Positions 29,565 to 39,183 of a stretch of 64,000 nt of DNA are shown here, piece by piece. The notes beneath the pieces are model-generated. The model did not search any database. It saw only the letters and a program-made list of their open reading frames with translations, and was not told the origin of the DNA. The stretch is from the NCBI RefSeq assembly GCF_024793895.1, contig NZ_JANUSB010000015.1, forward strand, positions 1,693,157-1,757,156, given 5' to 3'. Source of the stretch: Serratia sp. AKBS12. Lineage in GTDB: Bacteria; Pseudomonadota; Gammaproteobacteria; Enterobacterales; Enterobacteriaceae. The translations under genes were made by a program, and so were the position numbers. Every line of letters starts with the position of its first letter. The stretch's first letter is position 1.

Positions 29565-29778
29565 GCTCTGCGTCAGCTGGCATTGCAGTCAAATCGCGCT
29601 ACGCCGCCCACCGCACTTTCGCTTTTTTTTGCGCAAACGAGCATTTTTTTACAAAAAAACGCAGGAAAAGCCACACCCTACAGATGGGATGCGTATACTG
29701 TAAATGCTCCTCATGATGATGAGCCGCATCGATCCTCGTTAGTTACTCATGCTAGTTACTACTCAATAAGGGGTCTTT

Positions 29779-30033
29779 ATGGACAGAAATGATGAAGTAA
29801 TTCAGACGCACCCGCTTGTTGGTTGGGATATCAGTACTGTCGACGTCTATGACGCCATGATGATACGCCTTCATTACCTGTCTTCACTAGACCAAACGCC
29901 CGAAGAAGCCCAAGTAGACAGAACGCTTTGGCTGACCACCGATGTCGCCCGACAACTTATTAACATTCTAGAGGCCGGCATCGCCAAAATCGAATCGACG
30001 GATTACCAGGACATTGATCGTAAAAAACACTAA
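29779..30033 (+). CDS. bssS: Biofilm formation regulator BssS
   Basis: BssS is an 84-residue cytoplasmic regulator reported in E. coli to affect biofilm formation through indole and autoinducer-2 signalling. The match is close: VIQTHPLVGWDISTVDVYDA at the start and TLWLTTDVARQLINILEAG in the second half, with the same length. GGGG lies about ten bases before the ATG. The 29565-29778 interval before it is AT-rich and should carry the promoter. A terminator follows. Confidence 0.95.
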   Translation: MDRNDEVIQTHPLVGWDISTVDVYDAMMIRLHYLSSLDQTPEEAQVDRTLWLTTDVARQLINILEAGIAKIESTDYQDIDRKKH

Positions 30034-30053
30034 TGCATTCACCACTCTCATCT

Positions 30054-30086
30054 AAAGCGCCGGTGCACACGCCCGGCGCTTTTTCT
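30054..30086 (+). terminator. bssS terminator
   Basis: AAAGCGCCGG and CCGGCGCTTT form a 10-bp stem with a nine-base loop, followed by more T. Confidence 0.92.
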
Positions 30087-30175
30087 TTGGCTGTTGCCGC
30101 AACAACGGATGCATTGATAAGAGCAACCTTTTATTATGAAGCGATAAGCAACGCGCAACAGAGAGGAAGGGTGAC

Positions 30176-31297
30176 GTGGAATATGACTTGATCGTGGTGG
30201 GCAGTGGTTCGGTAGGCGCCGCCGCGGGGTATTACGCAACGCAGGCCGGATTAAAGGTATTGATGATCGACAGTGCCATTCCGCCACACAGCAACGGTAG
30301 CCATCACGGCGATACGCGGATTATTCGCCACGCCTATGGCGAGGGTGAAAAGTATGTACCGTTGGTGCTGCGCGCACAGGCGTTGTGGAACGGACTGGCC
30401 CTGACCAGCGGTGAACAGCTGTTCCATGCCTGCGGCGTGCTGAATATCGGCCCGCACGATGCCGAATTTATCACCAACGCGCGCCACAGCGCCCACGCTT
30501 TCCGCCTCAATAGCCAATTGCTGACCGCCGATGAGATCCAGCAACGCTGGCCGGAATTCAGCGTACCGCAAAACTACGTGGCGGTGTTTGAACCCGATGC
30601 CGGTTTCCTGCGCGCCGAACTGGCGATAGCTCAATATATCAAACTCGCCAAGGACGCTGGCTGCAGCCAGCTGTTTAACTGTGCGGTGACATCGGTTGCG
30701 GCCATTGATGGCGGGGTTGAAGTTACCACGCCGGAAGGCCGTTTCCAGGCGCGCAAGGCCGTGGTTGCAGCGGGCACCTGGGTGAAGAAATTGCTACCGC
30801 AGCTACCGGTGACGCCATTGCGTAAAGTCTTTTCCTGGCATCAGGCAGATGGCCGTTATAGTGAAACCAACCGCTTCCCGGCGTTTACGGTGGAAGCGCA
30901 AGATGGCTGTCATTATTATGGTTTCCCGGCGGATAACGACGGTTTGAAAGTCGGCAAACATGAGGGAGGCCAGCCGATCGACGATCCCGCCCAGCGCACG
31001 CCTTTTGGCAGTATTGCCAGCGACGGCAGTGAAGTATTCAACTTCCTGCGCCAGCATTTAGCGGGCGTAGGCGTCTGTCTGCATGGCAAAGCCTGCACCT
31101 ACGACATGAGCCCCGATGAAGACTTCATTATCGATACCGTGCCCGATTGCGCGAATATGATGGTTATTAGCGGGTTGAGTGGCCATGGTTTCAAGTTTGC
31201 CAGCGTGTTGGGCGAAATTGCCGCATTGTACGCCCAGGATAAAACCATTCCGTTCGACATATCGCCGTTTGCGCTGCGCCGTTTCAATCACCACTGA
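30176..31297 (+). CDS. solA: N-methyl-L-tryptophan oxidase SolA
   Basis: SolA is an FAD enzyme of the monomeric sarcosine oxidase family that demethylates N-methyltryptophan. The 373 residues match E. coli SolA (372). There is an N-terminal dinucleotide motif [14 protein letters not shown] (about 7-20), [21 protein letters not shown] (about 43-63), the covalent-FAD cysteine in [17 protein letters not shown] (near 308) and [15 protein letters not shown] near the C-terminus. It starts with GTG after GAGGAAGG. A hairpin (GCCTGCGCC/GGCGCAGGC, 31312-31334) without a T-run follows. Confidence 0.95.
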   Translation: MEYDLIVVGSGSVGAAAGYYATQAGLKVLMIDSAIPPHSNGSHHGDTRIIRHAYGEGEKYVPLVLRAQALWNGLALTSGEQLFHACGVLNIGPHDAEFITNARHSAHAFRLNSQLLTADEIQQRWPEFSVPQNYVAVFEPDAGFLRAELAIAQYIKLAKDAGCSQLFNCAVTSVAAIDGGVEVTTPEGRFQARKAVVAAGTWVKKLLPQLPVTPLRKVFSWHQADGRYSETNRFPAFTVEAQDGCHYYGFPADNDGLKVGKHEGGQPIDDPAQRTPFGSIASDGSEVFNFLRQHLAGVGVCLHGKACTYDMSPDEDFIIDTVPDCANMMVISGLSGHGFKFASVLGEIAALYAQDKTIPFDISPFALRRFNHH

Positions 31298-31504
31298 TTT
31301 GGTTTATCGTCGCCTGCGCCCCCCTGGCGCAGGCTGATCCCGCTCTCGTTCGTCGGCCCCTGCGACCCGCTATACGTTCTGCGGTTGCTTTGCCACGGAA
31401 AAAGCTTGCACTGTAGTCCGGATTTCCGAGTTGTAGAGCGCTGGCATTCCCCCTATTTTACAGATGTAATGCCCGATGTTTTGCTTTATCACAAGGATGT
31501 CACC

Positions 31505-32128
31505 ATGAAACTACTTGTCGTGGACGAATGCGGCTACACCTGCCTGGGGATTGCCGGCTATTTTACCCCCAATGCTTTCAGCAGTATAAAATGCGCTAGC
31601 GGCCTGGCATCTGCCCTCCCGCTGCTGGCCAGCTTCAAACCCACCCACATCTTGCTGAACCTGACCAACGACTGTCGGCATAACCTGGTTGACGCCCAGC
31701 TACAGCGCTTTATCGATGACAGTCATTACGCCACGCTGTTCATTTACCTGGATACCCCCTATCCCTACAGCGATAACCCAATACGTATCGCCGATAACGC
31801 GTTTCTGTTCAGCAAGTCGATCTTGTCCACGGCCTTACGCACCTTGCGTGACGAGCCGGTTATACCGCAGGAAAATCGGACGCATTCATTGTTCAGCCCG
31901 CAAGAACTGATCGTCATGCGATTCTGGATGGCTGAAATGCCAAACTACCGTATCGCGCGCAAACTGCAGATCAGCTCACACACCGTTTATGTGCATAAAC
32001 GCCATATCACTGAAAAGATCCACGTTCGCAACCGACTGGAGTTCTATTCGTTATATAATGTGCTGCGCTATTTTTACCCACCGGCCGCACCGCTCCATGG
32101 CGCCTATCTCACGCAGTTGGCAGTGTAG
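31505..32128 (+). CDS. LuxR-type helix-turn-helix regulator
   Basis: This 207-residue protein has a C-terminal LuxR/FixJ-type HTH (about 145-200: FSPQELIVMRFWMAEMPNYRIARKL, then SSHTVYVHKRHITEKI). The N-terminal half is receiver-like in size, with strands such as KLLVVDECGY and HILLNLT, but lacks a convincing phospho-acceptor set. That layout is shared by RcsA/BglJ-type accessory regulators, which often act with RcsB; this assignment is inference. ATG at 31505 follows AAGGATG and removes a 40-codon extension. It is convergent with tqsA, a location not seen in E. coli. Confidence 0.85.
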   Translation: MKLLVVDECGYTCLGIAGYFTPNAFSSIKCASGLASALPLLASFKPTHILLNLTNDCRHNLVDAQLQRFIDDSHYATLFIYLDTPYPYSDNPIRIADNAFLFSKSILSTALRTLRDEPVIPQENRTHSLFSPQELIVMRFWMAEMPNYRIARKLQISSHTVYVHKRHITEKIHVRNRLEFYSLYNVLRYFYPPAAPLHGAYLTQLAV

Positions 32129-32138
32129 GACTATTTTC

Positions 32139-33200
32139 TCACTCGGGTGGCGTAGCCTGCTGCTGGCGTTGTTCCCGGCCATCGCCGAGGATCACCGCCA
32201 GCCGATGTCCGCCATCGCTGGCTTCCAGCGCTATGCGCGCAATGATAGTCAGCGGAACCGACAGCAGCATACCGACAGGCCCCATCAGCCAGCCCCAGAA
32301 TATCAGCGACAAGAACACAACCAGCGTCGAGAGTCCCAGCCCGCGCCCCATCACGCGTGGCTCAAGCATATTGCCAACCACCATATTGACCAGTACAAAT
32401 CCGCCAGCCACCGCCACTGCATCGCCCACACCATTAAATAACAACGCCTGGATCAACGGCGGAATAGCGGCGATCACCGAACCAATGTTGGGAATATAGT
32501 TTAATAAAAATGCCAGCAGGCCCCAGATAAAGGCGAAACGCACCTCCAGTAACGCCAGGAATATCCAGACGATCACCCCTGTAGCCAGGCTGATAACCGT
32601 TTTAATCACCAGATAATGGGTGACGCCTTGCACCGCACGCTGAATATTGGCAATGCCCTCAAGCGGTTTATCCAGCGCCTGCTGCAGTTTGTAAGGTAGC
32701 AGCGGCACTTCAAACAGCATAAACACCACGGTCATCAACAACAGAAAGATATTGCTCATCGCGCCGGAAAAGTGACTCAGCAAGCGCGTCACCAGATTCA
32801 TCGCGGCCGCGGGATCGATATAATGTGCAATGGCCTCAAGGGAAATGGTGATATTGAAACGGTCGGCATAATACTGCAGCTGACGCATTTTCTCCGCCAT
32901 CATGCCGCGATATTGTGGCAACGAGCGGGCAAATTCATTGAGTGAAGCTCCCAGCATACCGATAAACAGCACCAGTACCACCACCACCGCTGCCACCAAT
33001 AGCGCGACGCCCAGAGCGCGTGGAATATGCCAACGCTCAAGCAGCACCACCAGCGGGTTAAGCACGATAGCAAAAAAAACCGCCAGTAAGAACGGTACGA
33101 CAATGTCGGAAGCGGCTTTGACGCCAGCCAGGATCACCACAATCATTGCCAGCAATAACGCCAGGCGCAGCGTGCGATCGGTCAAGATAGTTCTTCCCAT
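32139..33200 (-). CDS. tqsA: AI-2E family transporter TqsA
   Basis: TqsA is an inner-membrane protein reported to export autoinducer-2 in E. coli. The 353 residues have seven to eight transmembrane segments: an N-terminal pair, a periplasmic helical part (LPQYRGMMAEKMRQLQYYADRF broken by hydrophobic turns), then FAFIWGLLAFLLNYIPNIGSV and the conserved end VMGRGLGLSTLVVFLSLIFWG. It matches E. coli TqsA (YdgG) closely, more so than YdiK or PerM. The start at 33200 follows AAGGAA; 33 upstream codons are dropped. It is convergent with the LuxR-type gene, with the stops 10 bases apart. Confidence 0.92.
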   Translation of the reverse strand: MGRTILTDRTLRLALLLAMIVVILAGVKAASDIVVPFLLAVFFAIVLNPLVVLLERWHIPRALGVALLVAAVVVVLVLFIGMLGASLNEFARSLPQYRGMMAEKMRQLQYYADRFNITISLEAIAHYIDPAAAMNLVTRLLSHFSGAMSNIFLLLMTVVFMLFEVPLLPYKLQQALDKPLEGIANIQRAVQGVTHYLVIKTVISLATGVIVWIFLALLEVRFAFIWGLLAFLLNYIPNIGSVIAAIPPLIQALLFNGVGDAVAVAGGFVLVNMVVGNMLEPRVMGRGLGLSTLVVFLSLIFWGWLMGPVGMLLSVPLTIIARIALEASDGGHRLAVILGDGREQRQQQATPPE

Positions 33201-33654
33201 TATGATTTCCTTGGTATCCCTGAAGACAGATGACCAAACCGGCCTTTTGACGCCCCGTATTTTTAGCAAAAACCGTGAGCAAAAACCGTACCTGGACAAC
33301 AGATTTACACAGCGCCAATACTGATGAATTATGGTATCAAAAGTGGCTGGCGTTTTTCTCTACCGCACGATGGCACCTGAAAACGGTCGTTTTTACTCAA
33401 TTATGTCGATTATCTTTACGTAAGCTTACAAAAACCACGACGGCCAGATTAAATCTATATAATTCAATAAACAACCATAAAATCTGGCGCCAACCCCCAA
33501 TACTGTTAAACGATATCTTTGACCAACTAAGCCAGATTAAAACAAATTATTTGATTGAGATAAATAAGAAGTAACATAGATAAATTAATTATTGATTTTA
33601 TGTTTTTGAATGTTTAATTATTGCAACCGGTCATAAGGAAAGTAAGGAAGTCCG
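33201..33654. other. AT-rich intergenic region between tqsA and yceJ
   Basis: No gene is supported here. The stretch is clearly poorer in G and C than its surroundings from about 33360 on and should hold the divergent promoters. A 99-codon frame starting with GTG at 33275 was considered and rejected. I see no clear operator. Confidence 0.5.
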
Positions 33655-34209
33655 ATGCTCTGGAAAAACACCGCAGACCGCTTTGGTCATATTTCGATTT
33701 TGCTTCATTGGCTGGTCGCGCTGACCGTGTATGGCATGTTTGCTCTCGGACTATGGATGGTCACCCTGGGCTATTATGACGCCTGGTATCACCAGGCACC
33801 GGAAATTCACAAAAGTATCGGCGTGATACTATTTTGCGTGATGGTGGTGCGGGTGATTTGGCGCTTCATATCGCCTCCTCCCAAGCCGCTGGCCAGCTAC
33901 GGCCGTTTCACCCGCATCAGCGCAATATTGGCGCACCTGGCGCTGTATGTGGTCCTGTTTAGCATTCTGATCAGCGGCTACCTGATATCTACCGCAGACG
34001 GACAGCCAGTTAGCGTATTCGGCTGGTTCGACGTTCCAGCGACGGCAACCGGTATGGCCAATCAGGCCGACACCGCCGGTACTGTTCATCTTTATCTGGC
34101 CTGGGCCGTGGTCGTACTGTCAGTGCTACACGCTCTGGCCGCGCTTAAACATCACTTTGTTGATGGTGATGTCACTTTGAAACGGATGCTGGGTCGCAGC
34201 ACCGATTAA
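33655..34209 (+). CDS. yceJ: Cytochrome b561-family membrane protein YceJ
   Basis: This 184-residue inner-membrane di-heme cytochrome b561-like protein (E. coli YceJ 188) has four transmembrane segments with candidate heme histidines in LLHWLVAL (near 17), PEIHKSIGV (near 52), LAHLALYVV (near 94) and VHLYLAW/VLHALAAL (about 145-160). Such proteins pass electrons to periplasmic partners; the acceptor is unknown. The SD AAGGAAG lies eight bases before the ATG. yceI follows after 24 bases, the conserved pairing. Confidence 0.93.
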   Translation: MLWKNTADRFGHISILLHWLVALTVYGMFALGLWMVTLGYYDAWYHQAPEIHKSIGVILFCVMVVRVIWRFISPPPKPLASYGRFTRISAILAHLALYVVLFSILISGYLISTADGQPVSVFGWFDVPATATGMANQADTAGTVHLYLAWAVVVLSVLHALAALKHHFVDGDVTLKRMLGRSTD

Positions 34210-34233
34210 CCTCATGGATTTATGGAGATTGTT

Positions 34234-34812
34234 ATGTTGAAAAAGACCGTATTGGGCCTGACCGCCGGCGCACTGTTGCTGAGCGCCGGCTCCGCCCTGG
34301 CCGCCGACTATAAGATTGACAAGCAGGGGCAGCATGCCTTTATTGAATTCCGCATTCAGCACCTGGGTTATAGCTGGCTGTACGGCAGCTTCAAAGACTT
34401 CGACGGTGGCTTCACCTTCGACGAGAACGATCCTTCCAAGGACAAAGTGAACGTCACCATCAATACCGCCAGCGTTGATACCAATCACGCCGAACGTGAC
34501 AAACACCTGCGCAGCGCCGAGTTCCTTAACGTCGAGAAAAACAAACAGGCCACGTTTGTCTCCACCGACGTGAAGAAAAACGGTGACGGCTATGCGGTGG
34601 TGGGCAACCTGACACTGAACGGCGTGACCAAGCCAGTGACGCTGGACGCCAAACTGTTGGGCCAGGGCAAGGACCCATGGGGTGGTTACCGCGCCGGTTT
34701 TGAAGCCAACGGCAAGATCAAGCTGAAAGACTTCGGCATTACCACCGATCTTGGCCCGGCGTCGCAGGATGTCGAGCTGATCATCTCGGTAGAAGGCGTA
34801 CGCGAGAAATAA
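34234..34812 (+). CDS. yceI: Periplasmic YceI lipocalin-like protein
   Basis: This 192-residue precursor has a signal peptide cleaved after SALA (about residue 22). The mature part is the YceI beta-barrel, which binds polyprenyl chains such as ubiquinone in homologues. Visible strands include [35 protein letters not shown] and the C-terminal [11 protein letters not shown]. coli YceI is base- and high-osmolarity-induced. The start at 34234 follows GGAGAT. It forms an operon with yceJ; a joint role in electron transfer or quinone handling is inference. Confidence 0.95.
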   Translation: MLKKTVLGLTAGALLLSAGSALAADYKIDKQGQHAFIEFRIQHLGYSWLYGSFKDFDGGFTFDENDPSKDKVNVTINTASVDTNHAERDKHLRSAEFLNVEKNKQATFVSTDVKKNGDGYAVVGNLTLNGVTKPVTLDAKLLGQGKDPWGGYRAGFEANGKIKLKDFGITTDLGPASQDVELIISVEGVREK

Positions 34813-34815
34813 TCA

Positions 34816-34844
34816 AAAGGGGCGGTCATCGCTGCCGCCCCTTT
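34816..34844. terminator. Bidirectional terminator between yceI and trhO
   Basis: AAAGGGGCGG and CCGCCCCTTT form a 10-bp stem between the convergent stops of yceI and trhO. Confidence 0.8.
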
Positions 34845-34865
34845 ATCCCTGCTGCCTTACCGGCG

Positions 34866-35921
34866 TTACTTCTCTTTCGGTGCCGGAATATGCATGGTCG
34901 TCTGCAACAAGCCTTTTGATTTATTAAAGATTTTGATGCCGTTTTCACGACCGGCGCGGCGTGCGCGCTGCTCTTCGCGCGGCAGTTTAAGCTCTTCGCG
35001 GCAAATCTCACTGCAACAGCCTTCAAACTTGGTCGCACAGCTCGGGCACTGAATAAACAGCAAATGACAGCCGTCATTCTTGCAGTTGGTGTGAGTATCA
35101 CACGGCTCGCCGCACTGGTGGCAGTGGGCAATCACGTCATCAGAAATGCGCTCGCCCATACGCTCGTCGAACACAAAATTCTTGCCGATAAACTTCAACG
35201 GCAGACCCTGTTCTTTTGCCCGTCGCGCGTATTCGATAATGCCGCCTTCCACGTGATAAACGTTCTTGAAGCCATTGTGGCGCATATAGGCGCTGGCTTT
35301 TTCACAGCGAATACCGCCGGTGCAGTACATGACGATCTTTTTGTCTTTATTGTCCTGCAACATGTCGACGGCCATCGGCAACTGATCGCGGAAGGTGTCG
35401 GAAGGCACTTCAATGGCGTTTTCGAAATGACCAACTTCGTATTCGTAGTGATTGCGCATATCGACGAACAGGGTATCCGGATCGTCGATCATTTCGTTGA
35501 CCCGATCGGCCTTCAGGTATTCACCGACGTCAGCCGGATTGAAGCTGGCGTCATCAATGCCGTCGGCCACGATGCGATCGCGCACCTTCAGGCGCAATAC
35601 CCAGAACGATTTACCGTCATCTTCCAGCGCAATGTTCAGACGCACCTGATCCAACGCCGGATGGCTGGCAAATAACGAGGCTTTGAAAGCCTCAAAGTTG
35701 CTCTGTGGCACGCTGATTTGCGCATTGATGCCCTCTTTCGCCACATAAATACGGCCGAAGACCTTCAGTTTTTCGAACTGAAGATACAGGCTGTCGCGAA
35801 ATGCCTTGGGATCGTCGAGCGTGAAGTATTTATAAAAAGAAACTGTGGTGCGCGGCTCGGTTTCGGCCAGCATGCGCGCCTTCAGTTCCTCATTAGAAAT
35901 TCGGTTATGTAACACTGGCAT
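34866..35921 (-). CDS. trhO: tRNA uridine(34) hydroxylase TrhO
   Basis: TrhO hydroxylates wobble uridine 34 of certain tRNAs, an oxygen-dependent step toward 5-carboxymethoxyuridine. The 351 residues (E. coli YceA 350) have an N-terminal ferredoxin-like domain and a rhodanese domain (about 125-225). The active-site cysteine lies in [16 protein letters not shown] (near 180). A C-terminal cysteine-rich part follows ([28 protein letters not shown]), likely metal-binding. ATG at 35921 matches E. coli. It is convergent with yceI. Confidence 0.95.
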   Translation of the reverse strand: MPVLHNRISNEELKARMLAETEPRTTVSFYKYFTLDDPKAFRDSLYLQFEKLKVFGRIYVAKEGINAQISVPQSNFEAFKASLFASHPALDQVRLNIALEDDGKSFWVLRLKVRDRIVADGIDDASFNPADVGEYLKADRVNEMIDDPDTLFVDMRNHYEYEVGHFENAIEVPSDTFRDQLPMAVDMLQDNKDKKIVMYCTGGIRCEKASAYMRHNGFKNVYHVEGGIIEYARRAKEQGLPLKFIGKNFVFDERMGERISDDVIAHCHQCGEPCDTHTNCKNDGCHLLFIQCPSCATKFEGCCSEICREELKLPREEQRARRAGRENGIKIFNKSKGLLQTTMHIPAPKEK

Positions 35922-36128
35922 GGTGTACGTTCCTGTCTTTCGGAGGTGACTGATTAACATGCGCGCCGGCCTACCACCCGCGCGCGGCGCACATGATACC
36001 CGAAAACAGCACGTAACACAGCATTAACGGCGTGGTGCCGCCCCAAGCCAAAAACTTGACGAATATCACAAATCCGGATATGCCTGTGATTAGCACGCGA
36101 TTCATTAATAACGCACCACGAGGATATT

Positions 36129-37226
36129 ATGAGCCAGCTATTCCAACCGATTACCCTCGGCAAACTGACCTTGCCCAACCGCATCATCATCGCACCGATG
36201 TGCCAATATTCCGCCGAGCATGGCTGCGCCAGTGAATGGCATACCATGCACCTGGGGCATTTGGCGATGTCCGGCGCTGGACTGCTGATTGTTGAAGCAA
36301 CCGCAGTGGCGGAGGAAGGGCGAATCTCACCGGACGATCTGGGCCTATGGGACGATAAAACCGAACAGGCACTGGCGAGGGTGATACAGGCGGTGAAAAA
36401 ACACGCCACTCTGCCGCTGGGCATCCAGCTTGGTCACGCCGGACGCAAAGCATCCTGCGCGGTGCCCTGGGCCGGCGGCGCGCAAATCAGCCAGTCCAGC
36501 GGTGGCTGGCAAACCATCGCGCCTTCCGAAGTGCCATTCCACCCTCATGACGAAGCGCCGCAAGCCATGAGCCTGGAGCGTATCGCAACGCTTAAACGGC
36601 AGTTTGTTGAAGCCGCAAAACGTGCCGACCGGTTGGGTTTCGAGCTGATTGAACTGCACGGCGCGCATGGTTACCTGCTGCATCAGTTTTTATCGCCGCT
36701 GGCTAATCAGCGCACTGACCAGTATGGCGGCTCATTGCAAAACCGCATGCGCCTGCTGCTGGAGATTTTCAGTGAAGTGCGCGCAGTATTCGCGGCCAAT
36801 AAAGCCGTCGGCGTACGCATTTCTGCCAGTGACTGGGTGGATGGCGGCTGGGATGAACAACAGTCGGTGATCTTGGCCAAAGAACTGAAGGAACTGGGAT
36901 GCGATTATATTCACGTTTCCAGCGGTGGTTTATCACCGCAGCAGAAAATCCCGGTCGGGCCAGGCTATCAGGTGCCGCTCGCAACAACCATCAAACGCGA
37001 AGTCGGCATGCCAACCATCGCCGTCGGCCTGATTACCGAACCGGAACAGGCAGAGACCATTATCGCCAGCGGACAGGCCGATATGGTGGCATTGGCGCGT
37101 GGCATACTTTATAACCCTCGTTGGCCATGGCATGCGGCAGCCAGGCTGGGCGAGCGTGTCAGTGCGCCGCCACAGTACTGGCGTAGTGAACCACATGTGA
37201 TCAAAGGGCTGTTCAAAAACGATTAA
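36129..37226 (+). CDS. Old-yellow-enzyme NADH:flavin oxidoreductase
   Basis: This 365-residue FMN ene-reductase is of the YqjM/XenA (thermophilic-like) class. A TIM barrel is present with the class-specific cysteine and tyrosine in IAPMCQYSAEHG (near 24-28), GIQLGHAGRKAS (about 98-109), and the active-site histidines in IELHGAHGYLLHQFLSPLAN (about 175-194). Also visible are GVRISASDWVDGG (about 234) and the phosphate-binding end DMVALARGILYNPRWPWHA (about 318-336). These enzymes reduce activated C=C bonds of quinones, enals and nitro compounds; the physiological substrate is unknown. It lies between trhO and lpxL, which are adjacent in E. coli, so it is an insertion. Confidence 0.92.
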   Translation: MSQLFQPITLGKLTLPNRIIIAPMCQYSAEHGCASEWHTMHLGHLAMSGAGLLIVEATAVAEEGRISPDDLGLWDDKTEQALARVIQAVKKHATLPLGIQLGHAGRKASCAVPWAGGAQISQSSGGWQTIAPSEVPFHPHDEAPQAMSLERIATLKRQFVEAAKRADRLGFELIELHGAHGYLLHQFLSPLANQRTDQYGGSLQNRMRLLLEIFSEVRAVFAANKAVGVRISASDWVDGGWDEQQSVILAKELKELGCDYIHVSSGGLSPQQKIPVGPGYQVPLATTIKREVGMPTIAVGLITEPEQAETIIASGQADMVALARGILYNPRWPWHAAARLGERVSAPPQYWRSEPHVIKGLFKND

Positions 37227-37233
37227 TCACCAG

Positions 37234-37257
37234 GGTGGGCGCCGTTCAGCGCCCACC
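37234..37257. terminator. Hairpin shared by the ends of the reductase gene and the small membrane protein
   Basis: GGTGGGCGC-N6-GCGCCCACC is a perfect 9-bp stem eight bases after the reductase stop. Its loop contains the stop codon of the convergent small gene. T-runs are weak on both sides. Confidence 0.5.
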
Positions 37258-37407
37258 TTGACGCTCGGTAAATGCGGAGATCGCCACGCCCGCCAATAGC
37301 ACCACGCCAGCCACCGCCAGCAGCGGGTTCCATTGCCAATGGGCGGCCAGGCTGCCCAACAGTACGCCCGCCATCAACAACCCCGCGCTTAACCATGAAA
37401 ACAACAT
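37246..37407 (-). CDS. Small hydrophobic membrane protein (53 residues)
   Basis: This is a short frame with a good AGGAG seven bases before the ATG. The product starts MLFSWLSAGLLMAGVLLGSL, has a short polar turn (AAHWQWNP) and a second hydrophobic run (LLAVAGVVLLAGVAISAF), and ends TERQGGR. Two membrane helices with a basic, cytoplasmic C-terminus are predicted. The DNA is GC-rich with native codon use and it is convergent with the reductase gene. I recognise no family; it is not E. coli YceO. Function unknown. Confidence 0.72.
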   Translation of the reverse strand: MLFSWLSAGLLMAGVLLGSLAAHWQWNPLLAVAGVVLLAGVAISAFTERQGGR

Positions 37408-37689
37408 AATTAACTCCTGAATATTTATGCTGCTATGATACTGGCAGTGAATGTTTCATCGCAGCCCTTTTTATGGCAACACAATCTGCAACTGGCTATT
37501 GATCCGTTAAGATCGTAGCTGGGCAAATGATGATTTAATGCGGTCGGTTTTCCAGTTCTGCCGAAAAACTGTCACAATATAGCGCTATAACCGGCAGAAA
37601 ATGAAATGCGTGCCACAGGTCCCTTGGGCGAATGAACATGCTAATTATCTGTTTTTACTATTAAATGACTGCTTCTAAGCTGAGAACAC

Positions 37690-38610
37690 ATGACGCAAGT
37701 TCCCTCTTTTAATCGATCTTTATTGCATCCTCGTTACTGGCTGACCTGGTTTGGCATTGGCCTGTTATACCTGCTGGTTTTGCTGCCTTACCCGGTAATT
37801 TATCAGTTGGGCACCTCTTTGGGCCGCTTCTCCATGCGCTTTTTAAAACGTCGGGTAGAAATCGCCGATCGCAATCTGACGTTATGTTTCCCCGACATGC
37901 CGCAAGCGGAACGCGAAGCTTTAGTGGTGAAAAATTTTGAGTCGGTGGGTATGGGGCTGTTTGAAACCGGTATGGCCTGGTTCTGGCCAAACTGGCGTAT
38001 TGAACGCTGGTTTACCGTAAGTGGGCTGGAGCATATACAGAAAGCGCGCGATAACCAGCAAGGGGTGTTGCTGATCGGATTGCATTTTCTGACGCTGGAA
38101 TTGGGCGCGCGTATCTTTGGCATTCATAATCCGGGTATTGGCGTTTATCGCCCACATGACAATAAACTAATGGATTGGCTACAGACCTGGGGCCGCATGC
38201 GCTCCAACAAATCCATGCTGGATCGTAAAGACGTCAAGGGCATGATCCGCGCGCTGAAACAGGGCGATATCATCTGGTACGCACCAGATCATGACTACGG
38301 CCCGCGCAGCAGCGTGTTCGCTCCGCTGTTTGCCGTCGACAAGGCCGCTACCACCACCGGCAGCTACGTGTTGGTGCGCATGGGCAAACCGGCGATCATA
38401 CCGTTTACTCCACGCCGCCTGCCGGATGGCAAAGGCTATGAGCTGATCATGCAACCGGCGGTGGAAAACTTCCCGTTGGACAACGAACTGGACGCCGCGG
38501 CCTTTATGAACAAGGTGGTCGAAAAAGAGATCCTGATGGCGCCGGATCAATATATGTGGCTGCATCGCCGCTTCAAAACCCGCCCGGAAGGCGAACCGTC
38601 GCTGTATTGA
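37690..38610 (+). CDS. lpxL: Kdo2-lipid IVA lauroyltransferase LpxL
   Basis: LpxL adds a secondary acyl chain from acyl-ACP to Kdo2-lipid IVA on the inner face of the inner membrane. The 306 residues equal E. coli LpxL. There is one N-terminal membrane anchor (about 18-38), the H-x4-E motif in [12 protein letters not shown] (near 132-137), and [20 protein letters not shown] and [18 protein letters not shown] (about 200-217). The C-terminal [12 protein letters not shown] is present. It matches LpxL better than LpxM or LpxP. A strong terminator follows. Confidence 0.95.
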   Translation: MTQVPSFNRSLLHPRYWLTWFGIGLLYLLVLLPYPVIYQLGTSLGRFSMRFLKRRVEIADRNLTLCFPDMPQAEREALVVKNFESVGMGLFETGMAWFWPNWRIERWFTVSGLEHIQKARDNQQGVLLIGLHFLTLELGARIFGIHNPGIGVYRPHDNKLMDWLQTWGRMRSNKSMLDRKDVKGMIRALKQGDIIWYAPDHDYGPRSSVFAPLFAVDKAATTTGSYVLVRMGKPAIIPFTPRRLPDGKGYELIMQPAVENFPLDNELDAAAFMNKVVEKEILMAPDQYMWLHRRFKTRPEGEPSLY

Positions 38611-38614
38611 TCGC

Positions 38615-38640
38615 AAACCCGCCGCTGGCGGGTTTTTTTA
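38615..38640 (+). terminator. lpxL terminator
   Basis: AAACCCGCC-GCT-GGCGGGTTT followed by T: seven in a row after the stem's G, five bases after the stop. Confidence 0.93.
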
Positions 38641-38710
38641 TCACAACCTCTTGATCGTCCGTAATAACGGTGTGATGTTATTTGCCTACTTTCGCGTTTT
38701 CGGAGCCATT

Positions 38711-38995
38711 ATGTTCATTGTCAGCCTGACCTACCACCGCCCTATCGAAGAGGTCGACAGCCTGCTCGACGGGCATATCATCTGGTTGAAAAAATACTTT
38801 GCGCAAGGTGATTTCATCGCCGCAGGCCGCAAGACCCCCCGCACCGGCGGCGTGATTCTGGTCAAGAACATGGAACGTAGCCAGTTGGAGCACATTCTCG
38901 CGCAAGACCCTTTCACCGCAGTGGCGGACTATGATGTTACCGAAATGGCGGTCACCACTACCGGCAGCGGCTTTGACGCGCTGAACGGCCTATAG
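38711..38995 (+). CDS. YciI-like domain protein
   Basis: This 94-residue protein is of the YCII-related dimeric alpha/beta fold. It has an N-terminal strand MFIVSLTYHRP, the family's conserved histidine in LLDGHIIWLKKYFAQGDFIAAGRKTPRTGG (about 19-47), and the acidic DPFTAVADYDVTEM (about 65-79). The family's histidine/aspartate pair suggests catalysis, but no reaction is assigned. The start at 38711 lies four bases after GGAG. It sits between lpxL and mdtG. Confidence 0.87.
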   Translation: MFIVSLTYHRPIEEVDSLLDGHIIWLKKYFAQGDFIAAGRKTPRTGGVILVKNMERSQLEHILAQDPFTAVADYDVTEMAVTTTGSGFDALNGL

Positions 38996-39183
38996 CCGTT
39001 CCCTGCCGTAGGATCTGCGCGGCACGTCATCCCGGTCGCGCATTTTAAAACTTCTTTTCATTTCCTGCATTATTGCCATCGCTGATTTGCCGCCCACGTT
39101 TTTACAGCGCATACTTACCACGCTAACTTTCTGCTTTGCCAATGCATCACGGCAAAACCTGACACCTTCTTTAGCGGTATTGT

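Noticed and set aside
31312-31334. 9-bp hairpin after solA
   Set aside because: The stem is perfect but there is no T-run on the plus strand, so I do not call it a terminator.
33275-33574. 99-codon frame starting with GTG in the tqsA-yceJ gap
   Set aside because: It lies in AT-rich promoter DNA, lacks a ribosome site, and its translation has no consistent fold signal and rare-codon-rich composition.
39141-39155. MarA/SoxS-like box before mdtG
   Set aside because: Only part of the consensus aligns and the spacing of the A-rich half is off by two or more bases.
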